Source of the DNA: Pseudoalteromonas lipolytica
Lineage (GTDB): Bacteria > Pseudomonadota > Gammaproteobacteria > Enterobacterales > Alteromonadaceae
Direction of reading: 5' to 3'
Length of the DNA stretch: 64,000 bases
Assembly: GCF_001306915.1 (NCBI RefSeq)
Contig: NZ_LJTC01000012.1
Span: forward strand, 5,855 to 69,854
The notes beneath the pieces were generated by a model. It ran no database searches and was not told the origin of the DNA. It was given only the letters and a program-made list of their open reading frames with translations. Both the position numbers and the translations under genes were made by a program. Positions 18,331 through 27,119 of this stretch are shown here, in pieces (the stretch's first letter is position 1; each line of letters starts with the position of its first letter).

Positions 18331-19509
18331 ATGACACTTGCCGAGCACTTTGCAGCTTTAGATGCACTGCTATTTTCAACCCGCCAATACTGGCAATGTA
18401 CCGCATTTGATTTTGATGATCTTCCTTGGCCTGAATTAGCCAACTTATTATGGGCGCTTGATGACCAACAAGTGAGTGAACTTGATGCCGATCAGCAAGC
18501 TTTATATCGTTATTTTACTGAGGCAATAGAGGGTATCGACCAGTTGGCTGAGTTGTGTAATTTGCCTGCTATAAGTGCTGCCCGTAATGAATTTCCATTT
18601 TGGATAAGTAATGGCATTAAGGGCCGTAAGTTTGAACAACTACAAGACTTTGTCGCGGCCATTAGTCAGCAGTCATTAAACCAGCCTGTTTTAGAATGGT
18701 GTGCAGGTAAAGGGCATTTAGGTCGTATGTTGGCATTTAATGGGGCACCACGTGTCCATAGCATTGAGCTACAACAACACTTGTGCGATCAAGGTCAACA
18801 CAGTGCTAAGCAACAGCAATTGGCGATGCAGTTTTCACAGGCTGATGTATTAACCGATGACACAGATGGCTTTTTTGAAAGCCAGCAGCATGCAGTTGCA
18901 TTGCATGCCTGTGGTCGTTTGCATCAAACATTTATGCAGCAAGCAAGTAAAGCGAAAACCCAGCAAATTAGTTTTTCACCGTGCTGTTATCATTTATTCA
19001 CTGATAACGCTTATCAAGCAATGAGCGAGCCCGTAAAAAAAAGCCAACTTGCGCTTACTCATCGCGATTTAAAACTGGCGCTGCAAGAAACGGTAACCGC
19101 ACCGAGCCGAGTTGATAAGGTCAGAAAAACAGAGGTTGAATGGCGTCTTGGATTTGATGCGTTACGTAAATCACTGACCGGTGAAATGCACTATGTGAGT
19201 GTACCGTCAGTGAACAAAGCGATCTTCTCTGATTCGTTTAACTCATTTTGTTTATGGGCTGCTGAGAAAAAATCATTACATTTACCTGAAGGTATTGATT
19301 ACAATAAGTTTTTAGAGATAGGTAAAAAGCGCAAAAGGGTCACCGAGCGAGTTGAACTCGTCCGACATGTGTTCAGAAGGGCAATTGAAGTTTGGCTCGT
19401 GCTCGATCGTGCTTTATATTTGCAACAACAAGGGTATCAAGTAACAGTTAGTACGTTTTGCGAAAAGCAGCTGACACCAAGGAATATCTTGATCCAAGCT
19501 AATTATTAA
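18331..19509 (+). CDS. METTL25/RRNAD1-like SAM methyltransferase
   Basis: 392 residues. The central part shows the Methyltransf_32 pattern: EWCAGKGHLGR (SAM-binding loop near residue 125), LHACGRLH, and FSPCCYH about 30 residues later. The C-terminal third is rich in basic and aromatic residues (GKKRKRVTERVELVRHVFRR) and could bind nucleic acid. Eukaryotic relatives include METTL25-type proteins reported to modify ribosomal protein; the bacterial substrate is not known to me. It sits 18 bp before the carbonic anhydrase gene on the same strand, so co-transcription is possible without an obvious functional link. Confidence 0.85.
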   Translation: MTLAEHFAALDALLFSTRQYWQCTAFDFDDLPWPELANLLWALDDQQVSELDADQQALYRYFTEAIEGIDQLAELCNLPAISAARNEFPFWISNGIKGRKFEQLQDFVAAISQQSLNQPVLEWCAGKGHLGRMLAFNGAPRVHSIELQQHLCDQGQHSAKQQQLAMQFSQADVLTDDTDGFFESQQHAVALHACGRLHQTFMQQASKAKTQQISFSPCCYHLFTDNAYQAMSEPVKKSQLALTHRDLKLALQETVTAPSRVDKVRKTEVEWRLGFDALRKSLTGEMHYVSVPSVNKAIFSDSFNSFCLWAAEKKSLHLPEGIDYNKFLEIGKKRKRVTERVELVRHVFRRAIEVWLVLDRALYLQQQGYQVTVSTFCEKQLTPRNILIQANY

Positions 19510-19527
19510 AAACCGTAAAGAGGCGCA

Positions 19528-20190
19528 ATGAGAAAGTTAAAAAATTTATTCGAAAATAATAGACGTTGGGCAGCGCGTACGAGTGAAAATGATCCTGAGT
19601 TTTTTAAAATTCTATCAATGCAGCAAAATCCAGAGTATTTGTGGATCGGTTGTTCTGACTCGCGTGTACCTGCAAACGAAATTGTAGACTTATTACCGGG
19701 TGAGCTATTTGTTCACCGTAACGTAGCAAATGTCGTTGTGCATACTGACCATAACTGTCTTTCGGTAATGCAATACGCTGTTGAAGTGCTGAAAGTGAAG
19801 CACATCATGGTCGTTGGTCACTATGGCTGTGGTGGTGTTCAAGCAGTATTAAACGAAGCGCGTTTTGGCTTAATTGATAACTGGCTACGCCATGTAGGTG
19901 ATGTAAAAGAAAAACACATCGAACAACTCAATGCATTACCTGAGCAAGAGCGTTTAAATAGCTTAATTGAACTAAACGTTATCGAACAAGTACGTAACGT
20001 GTGCCGTACTAACATTGTGCAAGATGCTTGGGCGAAAGGCCAAGATTTAACAATTCATGGTTGGGTGTATGGCTTAGCGAATGGTCACCTTAATGATCTT
20101 GAGTCGGTTGTGACCTGTGCTGAAGAAGCTAGTGATACCTACGGTATCGCCGTTAAGCGTGTATTCGAACGCGTGGCAGAAAAAAGCTAA
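19528..20190 (+). CDS. can: Beta-class carbonic anhydrase
   Basis: 220 residues, the same length as E. coli Can. It interconverts CO2 and bicarbonate in the cytoplasm, supplying bicarbonate for carboxylations. Zinc ligands: Cys42 and Asp44 in CSDSRVPAN, plus His and Cys in VGHYGCGG near residue 98. Arg46 completes the catalytic Asp-Arg dyad. An AGAGGCGCA ribosome site precedes the ATG. Followed by a strong bidirectional terminator shared with ubiK. Confidence 0.96.
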   Translation: MRKLKNLFENNRRWAARTSENDPEFFKILSMQQNPEYLWIGCSDSRVPANEIVDLLPGELFVHRNVANVVVHTDHNCLSVMQYAVEVLKVKHIMVVGHYGCGGVQAVLNEARFGLIDNWLRHVGDVKEKHIEQLNALPEQERLNSLIELNVIEQVRNVCRTNIVQDAWAKGQDLTIHGWVYGLANGHLNDLESVVTCAEEASDTYGIAVKRVFERVAEKS

Positions 20191-20210
20191 AACCTAAACT
20201 AGTTAGGTAG

Positions 20211-20242
20211 AAAAAAGGAGAGCTAATTCGCTCTCCTTTTTT
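20211..20242. terminator. Bidirectional intrinsic terminator between can and ubiK
   Basis: AAAAAAGGAGAGC pairs with GCTCTCCTTTTTT around a six-base loop. Runs of A and T on both sides make it usable from either strand. It touches the ubiK stop codon. Confidence 0.9.
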
Positions 20243-20504
20243 ATTGTTTGTCTTGTTTGCTAGCAAGTTGCTGCTCGAGTAATGCAACTTTCTCTTCAAG
20301 CTCAGTGAGTTTTTCACGAGTACGAATAAGTACTTGGCTTTGAATATCAAACTCATCACGGCTTACAAAGTCCATCTCAGCAAGTTTGTTTTGAATAGCT
20401 TGCTTTGTTTTGCCTTCAACTGTTTCGGCAAGGTTTTTCACGCCTTGCGGCATGTTGTCAGTAATTTGCTTAGCGATTTCTTCAAGTTTTGCTGGGTTGA
20501 TCAT
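20241..20504 (-). CDS. ubiK: Ubiquinone biosynthesis accessory factor UbiK (YqiC family)
   Basis: 87 residues starting MINPAKLEEIAKQITDNMPQG, then a C-terminal coiled coil (about 50-83, TREKLTELEEKVALLEQQLA). This is the YqiC/UbiK layout, formerly BMFP. The family helps assemble the cytoplasmic Ubi complex with UbiJ and binds membranes through its amphipathic N-terminus. The start is placed at 20504 because AAGGG lies six bases upstream and because family members begin here; the frame is open further upstream but that extension is not family-like. It is divergent from rep. Confidence 0.92.
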   Translation of the reverse strand: MINPAKLEEIAKQITDNMPQGVKNLAETVEGKTKQAIQNKLAEMDFVSRDEFDIQSQVLIRTREKLTELEEKVALLEQQLASKQDKQ

Positions 20505-20615
20505 CTTCGTCCCTTGAGTCACGTAAAAAAACAATCTTACCTTATTGGCTAGGCGTAGTGTAGTGATTACGGTAAAATTGCCCGTCCTGTCTTTGGATAA
20601 TTTCTTTAGGGGCTT

Positions 20616-22628
20616 ATGAAACTCAACCCAAAACAAGATGAAGCGGTAAAGTATATCAGTGGACCGTGTCTGGTATTAGCCGGTGCGGGCTCTGGTAAAA
20701 CGCGTGTTATTACTAATAAAATCGCTTACTTGGTGCAAAAGTGTGAGTATCAAGCGCGCAATATTGCGGCGGTAACTTTTACCAATAAAGCGGCAAAAGA
20801 AATGCGCGAGCGTGTAACGCAAACACTGGGTAAACAAGAGTCGAAAGGCTTATGGGTTTCAACGTTTCATACCCTTGGGCTTGAGATCATCAAAAAAGAG
20901 TTAACGACGCTAGGGTTTAAACCCGGTTTTTCGTTGTTTGATGATCAAGATACCAACCAGTTACTAGCCGAGCTGACCGAAGAAGAACTAAAAAAAGACA
21001 AAGACTTACTCAACCTACTAAAAATGCAAATAGGTAACTGGAAGAACGAATTGATTCTGCCAGAGCGTGCTGTTCGCGAAGCCCGTGAGCCACAAAAAGC
21101 CTTATTTGCTCAGCTGTATGCGCGTTATCAAAATCAACTACGTGCTTATAATGCCCTTGATTTTGATGATCTGATCATGATCCCTACTTTATTGTTAGGC
21201 CAAAATGCTACTGCGCGTGAGCGTTGGCAGCAGCGTTTTCGTTACCTACTGGTGGATGAGTATCAAGATACCAACACCAGTCAGTATCAGTTGGTTAAGT
21301 TATTGGTGGGTGAACGAGCTCGTTTTACAGTGGTAGGCGATGATGACCAATCAATTTACTCATGGCGCGGTGCTAAGCCTCAAAACCTTGTACTATTGAG
21401 TAAAGATTTTCCGGGCTTACGTTTAATTAAGCTTGAACAAAACTACCGAAGCGCAGGGCGAATTCTAAAAGCGGCGAATATTTTGATCGCCAATAACCCT
21501 CATGAGTTTGATAAAAAGCTATTCAGTGAACTTGGTTATGGTGAGCCAATCAAAGTGATTGGTTGTCGTGATGAAGAGCATGAATCAGAGCGAGTGGTGG
21601 CAGAGATCATTTCTCATAAATTCATGAAACGCACCAGCTACAAAGATTACGCGATTTTATACCGTGGTAACCATCAAGCGCGCGTGTTTGAAAAAGCACT
21701 TATGAGCAACCGCATTCCCTATAAGATCAGTGGCGGCATGTCGTTTTTCTCGCGTTCAGAAATTAAAGATATCATGGCGTATTTACGCTTATTGGTGAAC
21801 CAAGATGATGACAATGCCTTTTTACGTATTGTAAATACGCCACGCCGTGAGATTGGTACGGTCACACTCGAAAAACTTGGCACCCTTGCTAATGAAAAGC
21901 ATATCAGCTTATTTGCAGCCTGTTTTGAACCTGAACTTGCTCACCGATTAAAAGGCCGTGGTTTTAATGCCTTAGCTGGCTTTGCTCGCTGGGTGGTTGA
22001 GCTTTCTGATAATGCGGTACGCGGCGATACCCTTGAGGCTGTGAAAGAGTTAGTTAGACAAATTAACTACGAAGCATACCTTTATGAGTCATCACCAAGT
22101 GCAAAAGCTGCTGAAATGCGCATGAAGAACGTTTCAGAGCTTTATCGTTGGATCACCGACATGCTAACAGGGGACGCAGACAACCCGCCGCTGAACCTTG
22201 CTGAGGTGGTTAGTAAACTGACTTTACGTGACATGCTTGAACGCAACGAAGAGGAAGACGAATCTGATGCGGTACAATTACTGACACTGCATGCTTCAAA
22301 AGGTTTGGAGTATCCGTATGTGTTCATGGTTGGCATGGAAGAGGGGTTACTACCACACCAAGTAAGTATCGATGAAGATAACGTTGAAGAAGAGCGTCGT
22401 CTTGCTTATGTAGGTATAACCCGTGCTCAACAAGAGTTGGTAATGACTTATGCTAAGTTACGTCGTCAATTTGGTGAAACGTCAGATACTGAGCTCAGTC
22501 GCTTTGTGCAGGAGTTACCACAAGATGACTTAGCCTTTGAAGCGAAAAAGCCACCGTCTTCACAGGCTGAGCGTATGGAAAAAGGCCAAGCCCGTGTAGC
22601 TAATCTAAGAGCGATGCTTAAGAAGTAA
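20616..22628 (+). CDS. rep: ATP-dependent DNA helicase Rep
   Basis: 670 residues, an SF1A 3'-5' helicase that restarts and clears replication forks. Motif I GAGSGKT (23-29), motif Ia [12 protein letters not shown], motif [12 protein letters not shown], motif [16 protein letters not shown], motif IV NYRS and motif [10 protein letters not shown] are all present. Rep rather than UvrD is favoured by its length and N-terminus ([11 protein letters not shown]). Its last 11 bases overlap tail-to-tail with the GGDEF gene on the other strand, with no room for a terminator. Confidence 0.95.
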   Translation: MKLNPKQDEAVKYISGPCLVLAGAGSGKTRVITNKIAYLVQKCEYQARNIAAVTFTNKAAKEMRERVTQTLGKQESKGLWVSTFHTLGLEIIKKELTTLGFKPGFSLFDDQDTNQLLAELTEEELKKDKDLLNLLKMQIGNWKNELILPERAVREAREPQKALFAQLYARYQNQLRAYNALDFDDLIMIPTLLLGQNATARERWQQRFRYLLVDEYQDTNTSQYQLVKLLVGERARFTVVGDDDQSIYSWRGAKPQNLVLLSKDFPGLRLIKLEQNYRSAGRILKAANILIANNPHEFDKKLFSELGYGEPIKVIGCRDEEHESERVVAEIISHKFMKRTSYKDYAILYRGNHQARVFEKALMSNRIPYKISGGMSFFSRSEIKDIMAYLRLLVNQDDDNAFLRIVNTPRREIGTVTLEKLGTLANEKHISLFAACFEPELAHRLKGRGFNALAGFARWVVELSDNAVRGDTLEAVKELVRQINYEAYLYESSPSAKAAEMRMKNVSELYRWITDMLTGDADNPPLNLAEVVSKLTLRDMLERNEEEDESDAVQLLTLHASKGLEYPYVFMVGMEEGLLPHQVSIDEDNVEEERRLAYVGITRAQQELVMTYAKLRRQFGETSDTELSRFVQELPQDDLAFEAKKPPSSQAERMEKGQARVANLRAMLKK

Positions 22629-25197
22629 TTATTTGTGCGCTTGGTGTTTCGTATTCGAAGGGCGCCAGCGCATGCTGTTTACCAATAAACAACGACAACC
22701 CGTGCTTATCGAGTAACGTGCGGTAGTTAAAAATCGACGGTCCTTTCGCGATTACTTTGATATTTTGCAGCTTAGTAATCGCCAGTACACCTTGCAGTTG
22801 TAAGTGATAGTTTTCTTGCTGTAATACGCGCTTGCTAAATGTTGAACTTAATAACAAGTAATCGAATTGAAACTCAGTCAGTAAGTTTAACTCACAGCGA
22901 TCTTTAGCAAATTCATTCAACCCAATCGAAAATCCTTGTGCGACCAAGTTTTTTAAATTTTCAATTTGTACCGCTGATGCGTAACGAATTTCTTGTTCGT
23001 TGAATAACAGACACATTCTATTCGCATCGTGGGCTTTTAATAGCTTACATAGTGCTTGAAAATTAATACGTTCAAGGACTAAGCCAGAGCAAGGGAACAA
23101 TACTTTTTCTTTCTTACTGTCACTTACTAAGCTGAATGCTTGTTTTAGTAAGTTAAGTTCAACCTCAAAGTGCTGTACTCTATCGGTCGCAAACTTCTTA
23201 AGTACTTCAAAGCTGGTGCTGCCAAGTACTGGGTGTTCACCAAATGCTTCGAGTAAAGACTCTGCGCGAGTTTGCTCATCCAAGGTAATGATTTCGGCAC
23301 TTCTAAAGTGCATAGGCAAGTCATCTAAGTGATGCATATTGTCAGCATCATGTTGCACATTACTGGCATTAAGCAGCGGATGGAAACATTCAAAGCGATT
23401 ACGGCCTGCATTTTTAGCGTAATACATGGCGGCGTCGGCATCACGTATAATTTCATCGGTGTGCTTGTAGCTTGGTTTTGAGTAAGTAATACCAATACTG
23501 GCACCACTTTGAATGCATTGACCCTTCATACAGAAAGGTTTTCTCATTATTTCGATGATACGTTTGGCAACATCTTGAGCTTGCTGTTGCTCAGTTAAGT
23601 GAGTGAGCAATACCACAAACTCATCACCACCTAAACGTGCAAGTAAATCATGCTCACGGATACAATGCGAGAAAGATTCAGCAACACCAATTAAAAATTG
23701 ATCGCCTGCTTGGTGACCAAGGTGATCGTTGATGTCTTTAAATTTATCAAGGTCAATAAATAACACTGCAAACTGCTGCTCTGGATAGCGCTGATAATGC
23801 TGCAATGTTTTTTCTAACTGTGTTAGGAATAAACTGCGATTAGGTAAACTGGTTAATGAGTCATGGTGTGCATCGTGGTACAGCTGCTGTTCTATTTTTT
23901 TACGCTCTTCAATTTGCATCTGTAAGTGCAGGTTTGCTTGGCGTAACTCTTTCGTTTTCTCTGCAACTCTGTTTTCCAGCTTTTGATGATTTAGCTTTAA
24001 CTCTTGATTTGCTAAATGGGTTTGAATGACGTTGGCTATTTGATGCGATACAAAGGTAATTAACTCACAGTCATCTTGCGTGAATTCGTGTTTATTATTA
24101 TACGCTTGGCAAACTATTAGACCAATGACACCTTGCGATGTTTTAAGTGGTGCACCTAACCAGCTAGTTGCTGTTCGTTCAGCCGGGACGTCTACGGGCC
24201 TTTCAACAACGCCTAACTTAATTAGATTATTTGCTTTATCAATATCGATGACTTGGCATTCTTCGGAGCTTAAAACAAGTTCACTAAAACCTTTTGCAAA
24301 AGGTCTCGGCCTGCCTGTGTCATTGTATTCATCGACACAGTACGGAAAACTTAACCAGTGAGTTTGCTCATCATAAAGGGCAATATATAGGTTGTCTGCA
24401 TAGGTAATGGTTTTAATAATTTCGTGAACATGTTTATAAACGTCGTCAAGATTTTCACTTAAGGTTGCCAGCTCTGATATTTTAAAAAGGATCTGTTGAC
24501 GCTCTAACGCTTTTTTACGTTGCTGTATTTCTTCATTGAGAGCTTGATTACTTTGTGTCAGTGCACGAGTGCGAATTTTAACTTCTGATTCGAGCAGTTC
24601 ACGTTTCTTAACTCGTTCGATGGCCGTTGCCAAATAAAGTGACATTACTTCTAGCAACTCAATTTGTTGCTCAGAATAACTCAGGTCTTTTTCATAGCTT
24701 TGCGCGACCATCACTCCAATTATTGACTTATCGCGGTATACAGGAACTCCAACCCAATGCTCGGCAGGTGTGCCAAAGCATTTGAGTAAGCCTTGTTCAA
24801 CCGCTAGCTCTGTTTGTTGTTTGGTGAAGTAGCTGGTTTTACCTTGCTTAAATACGTAACCTGTCAGGCCTTCTTTAAAGTACTGCTCATACTTCAATGG
24901 CACAGAGAGGCCATCTTTTTCGTCGGCAAAATAAGATAACTCAAGGTTATCGTAAACAGGGTTATGCAAAACCACGAAGAAGTTTTTACTTGGAATATAG
25001 TCTTGCAGGATGTTGTGGATAGCAGGGTAAAGCAAGGTTAATTCGGCAACAGTACTCGCTTGCTCTGATAATTGTAAAAGAGCATGTTGCAAGTGATGTG
25101 ATTGCTTATACTTTTGTAAAAGCGATTTTAAGCGAACATTTTTACGTGCAAGCTTATCAAAGTGTGTTGCTGAATCTTCCAATGATTTAGAACTCAT
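22618..25197 (-). CDS. GAF-GAF-GGDEF diguanylate cyclase with degenerate EAL-like tail
   Basis: 859 residues, soluble. GAF domains at about 55-195 and 245-395, each followed by a coiled coil, then GGDEF (about 440-605) and an EAL-sized tail. The GGDEF motif is intact at 523-527, and an inhibitory I-site RxxD (REHD, 514-517) sits exactly five residues before it. An active, product-inhibited cyclase is therefore expected. The tail lacks the EAL motif and shows only eroded equivalents of the phosphodiesterase metal and base motifs (LFNEQE, LNEF), so it is probably catalytically dead and may bind c-di-GMP. The input is likely a small molecule or redox cue sensed by the GAFs. Confidence 0.92.
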   Translation of the reverse strand: MSSKSLEDSATHFDKLARKNVRLKSLLQKYKQSHHLQHALLQLSEQASTVAELTLLYPAIHNILQDYIPSKNFFVVLHNPVYDNLELSYFADEKDGLSVPLKYEQYFKEGLTGYVFKQGKTSYFTKQQTELAVEQGLLKCFGTPAEHWVGVPVYRDKSIIGVMVAQSYEKDLSYSEQQIELLEVMSLYLATAIERVKKRELLESEVKIRTRALTQSNQALNEEIQQRKKALERQQILFKISELATLSENLDDVYKHVHEIIKTITYADNLYIALYDEQTHWLSFPYCVDEYNDTGRPRPFAKGFSELVLSSEECQVIDIDKANNLIKLGVVERPVDVPAERTATSWLGAPLKTSQGVIGLIVCQAYNNKHEFTQDDCELITFVSHQIANVIQTHLANQELKLNHQKLENRVAEKTKELRQANLHLQMQIEERKKIEQQLYHDAHHDSLTSLPNRSLFLTQLEKTLQHYQRYPEQQFAVLFIDLDKFKDINDHLGHQAGDQFLIGVAESFSHCIREHDLLARLGGDEFVVLLTHLTEQQQAQDVAKRIIEIMRKPFCMKGQCIQSGASIGITYSKPSYKHTDEIIRDADAAMYYAKNAGRNRFECFHPLLNASNVQHDADNMHHLDDLPMHFRSAEIITLDEQTRAESLLEAFGEHPVLGSTSFEVLKKFATDRVQHFEVELNLLKQAFSLVSDSKKEKVLFPCSGLVLERINFQALCKLLKAHDANRMCLLFNEQEIRYASAVQIENLKNLVAQGFSIGLNEFAKDRCELNLLTEFQFDYLLLSSTFSKRVLQQENYHLQLQGVLAITKLQNIKVIAKGPSIFNYRTLLDKHGLSLFIGKQHALAPFEYETPSAQIITS

Positions 25198-25332
25198 TTT
25201 ATTATTGTTTAAATATCGTCCTTAATAGTTCCACTTTTTTATTAGATCGTCAAGTAACAGCTGTTAACAAAGTAGTAATTTATTATGGTCATATTTGGCT
25301 ACAGAGCTAGCCTCGCGCCCTGATAAAGGCAT

Positions 25333-25361
25333 AAAAAAAGGGCTTATAAAAATAAGCCCTT
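25333..25361 (-). terminator. Intrinsic terminator of the cytochrome c5 gene
   Basis: On the minus strand AAGGGCTTAT and ATAAGCCCTT form a perfect 10-bp stem followed by seven T's, 20 bases beyond the stop codon. Confidence 0.88.
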
Positions 25362-25380
25362 AGTATTAGATTTGAAACTG

Positions 25381-25773
25381 TTACTTGCTAGTCATGAAAT
25401 CGATAGCAGCGCTGATCTCTTCATCAGAACAGTCCATACACGTACCTTTAGGAGGCATCGCGTTGAAACCATTGATTGCATGGTCAAGTAAAGTGTCCAT
25501 GCCTTTAGCAATACGAGGAGCCCAATCATCAGCTGATTTAGGTGCGCCTAGTGCACCAGTGCCGTGACAAGCAAAGCATGCTGCTTGGTAAACTTGTTCA
25601 CCAGAACGAGGGCCTGTAGGTTCAGCAGCGACTGCAGCTTTATCACCTTCTAGATAGACAGAACCAATTGGCGCTAGACGCTTTTTGATAGCATCTTCAG
25701 TCAAAGAGTTGTCATACGCTTGTGCATATGCCGTTGTTGCTAGCAGTAATAATGCAGCTGATAGTTTTTTCAT
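25381..25773 (-). CDS. Cytochrome c5-type class I cytochrome c
   Basis: 130 residues. A signal peptide (1-19, ending AQA) directs it to the periplasm. Haem c site CFACH (66-70), with axial Met106 in NAMPPKG. A C-terminal CMDC (112-115) matches the disulphide that marks cytochrome c5. It is a small electron shuttle, probably between the bc1 complex and terminal oxidases or other reductases. Single-gene transcript with its own terminator. An FNR-like half-site pair sits 21 bases upstream of the start codon. Confidence 0.92.
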   Translation of the reverse strand: MKKLSAALLLLATTAYAQAYDNSLTEDAIKKRLAPIGSVYLEGDKAAVAAEPTGPRSGEQVYQAACFACHGTGALGAPKSADDWAPRIAKGMDTLLDHAINGFNAMPPKGTCMDCSDEEISAAIDFMTSK

Positions 25774-25793
25774 TTTGCCTTGCTCACTTCGAT

Positions 25794-25807
25794 TTGAACG
25801 TGATCAA
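25794..25807 (-). promoter_or_regulatory. FNR/EtrA-like site upstream of cytochrome c5
   Basis: TTGAACGTGATCAA matches 9 of 10 defined positions of TTGAT-N4-ATCAA. It is only 21 bases from the start codon, too close for classical activation at -41.5, so it would more likely repress, or be fortuitous. A short CGTGATCAATCACG palindrome overlaps it. Confidence 0.35.
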
Positions 25808-25917
25808 TCACGATATATATGACGGAAATTAGAACGATTATAACGCTAAGCCACAATTTATAAAATGATCTAAAAGGCTTTTTCTTGAGAAAAACCGTCA
25901 TTTTTTTGCGTTAGCGC

Positions 25918-25944
25918 AAGAAAAGCCAGCATAAAATACTGGCT
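25918..25944 (-). terminator. Intrinsic terminator of elbB
   Basis: On the minus strand AGCCAG and CTGGCT enclose a nine-base loop and are followed by TTTTCTTG, 14 bases after the elbB stop. Confidence 0.7.
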
Positions 25945-25957
25945 CTTAGCTTGATGC

Positions 25958-26608
25958 TTAAGCAAGCTCTAATACTTTGTTAACTAATTTTTCGATACCC
26001 GCATCTGCATCTAAAATACTTTGGGCCAACATATAGGCTGGGGTAGTGACCACTTTATGTTGTTGATCAACAACGATATCGTTCACAGCACAGCTTTGGT
26101 GTGCTCCACCAAGTTGTTCTATAGCTGCGGCGGTCTCTGCATCGCTCCCAATGGTTGTTTTTACACCTTTACCATAAATAAGCGGCAGCATGGCAGGCGC
26201 AATACATATATAACCAGCTGCTTTGTTGGCATCGACAAAAGCCTTCGCTGTTGTCAGTACATCACCTTGAACTTGTGCATCAGCACCTTTCACAGCAAAG
26301 TCGGATAGGTTTTTCGCGGCACCAAAACCACCTGGTACGATCAAGGCATCGAACTCATCTACATTTAGCTCAGTGAGCGCTTTAATTTCACCGCGGGCAA
26401 TACGTGCAGCTTCAACTAGCACATTACGATTAGGTGTCATTTCTTCACCTGTTAGGTGATTAACGGTGTGCATTTGTTCGATATCGGGTGCGAAGCATTC
26501 ATAGCTCGCGCCTGCTTTAGCGATATGTAATAAGGTTAACACGGCTTCATTGATTTCTGCGCCGTCGTAAACACCGCAACCAGCTAAAATTACAGCAACT
26601 TTTTTCAT
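25958..26608 (-). CDS. elbB: ElbB/glyoxalase-III-like DJ-1 superfamily protein
   Basis: 216 residues in the DJ-1/PfpI fold. MKKVAVILAGCGVYDGAEI at the N-terminus and the EALTLL/EMTPNRNVLVEAARIARG region are characteristic of ElbB. The nucleophile loop contains Cys in GYICIAPAM. ElbB was linked genetically to isoprenoid synthesis and shows glyoxalase activity in E. coli; its physiological role is unsettled. Stand-alone gene with its own terminator. An AGGAGAGTTC ribosome site precedes the ATG. Confidence 0.92.
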   Translation of the reverse strand: MKKVAVILAGCGVYDGAEINEAVLTLLHIAKAGASYECFAPDIEQMHTVNHLTGEEMTPNRNVLVEAARIARGEIKALTELNVDEFDALIVPGGFGAAKNLSDFAVKGADAQVQGDVLTTAKAFVDANKAAGYICIAPAMLPLIYGKGVKTTIGSDAETAAAIEQLGGAHQSCAVNDIVVDQQHKVVTTPAYMLAQSILDADAGIEKLVNKVLELA

Positions 26609-27119
26609 TTTTGAACTCTCCTTAATGCGACTAGCTTAAGTTTAACAAGGATACGAGCATGGCGACAAAATAAAAAATTTTCGTCGCTTGATAACTCGCA
26701 AAGCATGATGAATAGCTGTTTATGCCTTTTTATAAATTACTAACGAAAAAAAAAGTATAAAGGATCGCTATGATCTTTGATCCATTATGCTAGAATACTC
26801 CTCCGGTTATGAAAAGGGATGTTAATTCGGTATCGAATAAGCAAAAGGTTATCGCTACTAAAACCGTTTTCCACATCGGACAAAAATAATAAAAAAAGAA
26901 CGCCGTAATATCTTTTTTAAATAAAAACATAAGCTTATCTAATTTTCCTAAATTTTTTTTCATTTTGGGAGAATTAACTGTGTCTGTTATCTACAAAGTT
27001 ATCCACAGCTTGCTCTGTCATAAAGCTTTATTGGTTAATAATTCACAGTCGTTTTCTTCATGACCTTATGGCATGCTTACAAACAATTTAATGTTATTCA
27101 ATTAGGATCCAATTTCACC
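26609..27119. other. 511-bp non-coding region between elbB and polA
   Basis: It contains no credible gene. It holds three GATC sites within 20 bases (26763, 26772, 26779), an extended -10-like TGCTAGAAT at 26788-26796, a TTTTCCACA box at 26867-26875, an AT-only hairpin (26891-26918), and a very AT-rich stretch (26880-26965) leading into two adjacent DnaA-box-like sequences. A long polA leader or a small RNA could originate here; the sequence alone does not decide. Confidence 0.6.
26987..27007. promoter_or_regulatory. Two adjacent DnaA-box-like sites
   Basis: TTATCTACA (one mismatch) and TTATCCACA (perfect E. coli R1-type box) are direct repeats spaced 12 bp centre to centre, about 115-130 bases before polA. 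A third relaxed box, TTTTCCACA, lies at 26867. DnaA binding is predicted from the motif. Confidence 0.5.

Noticed and set aside
20241..20636. 131-codon version of the ubiK gene reaching into rep
   Set aside because: Family members begin at MINPAKL, which has a good ribosome site; the upstream extension would overlap the rep start and its promoter.
27060..27119. Earlier polA start with 20 extra residues
   Set aside because: The added residues are not family-like and polymerase I homologues begin at the MAQIPENPLILVDG segment.
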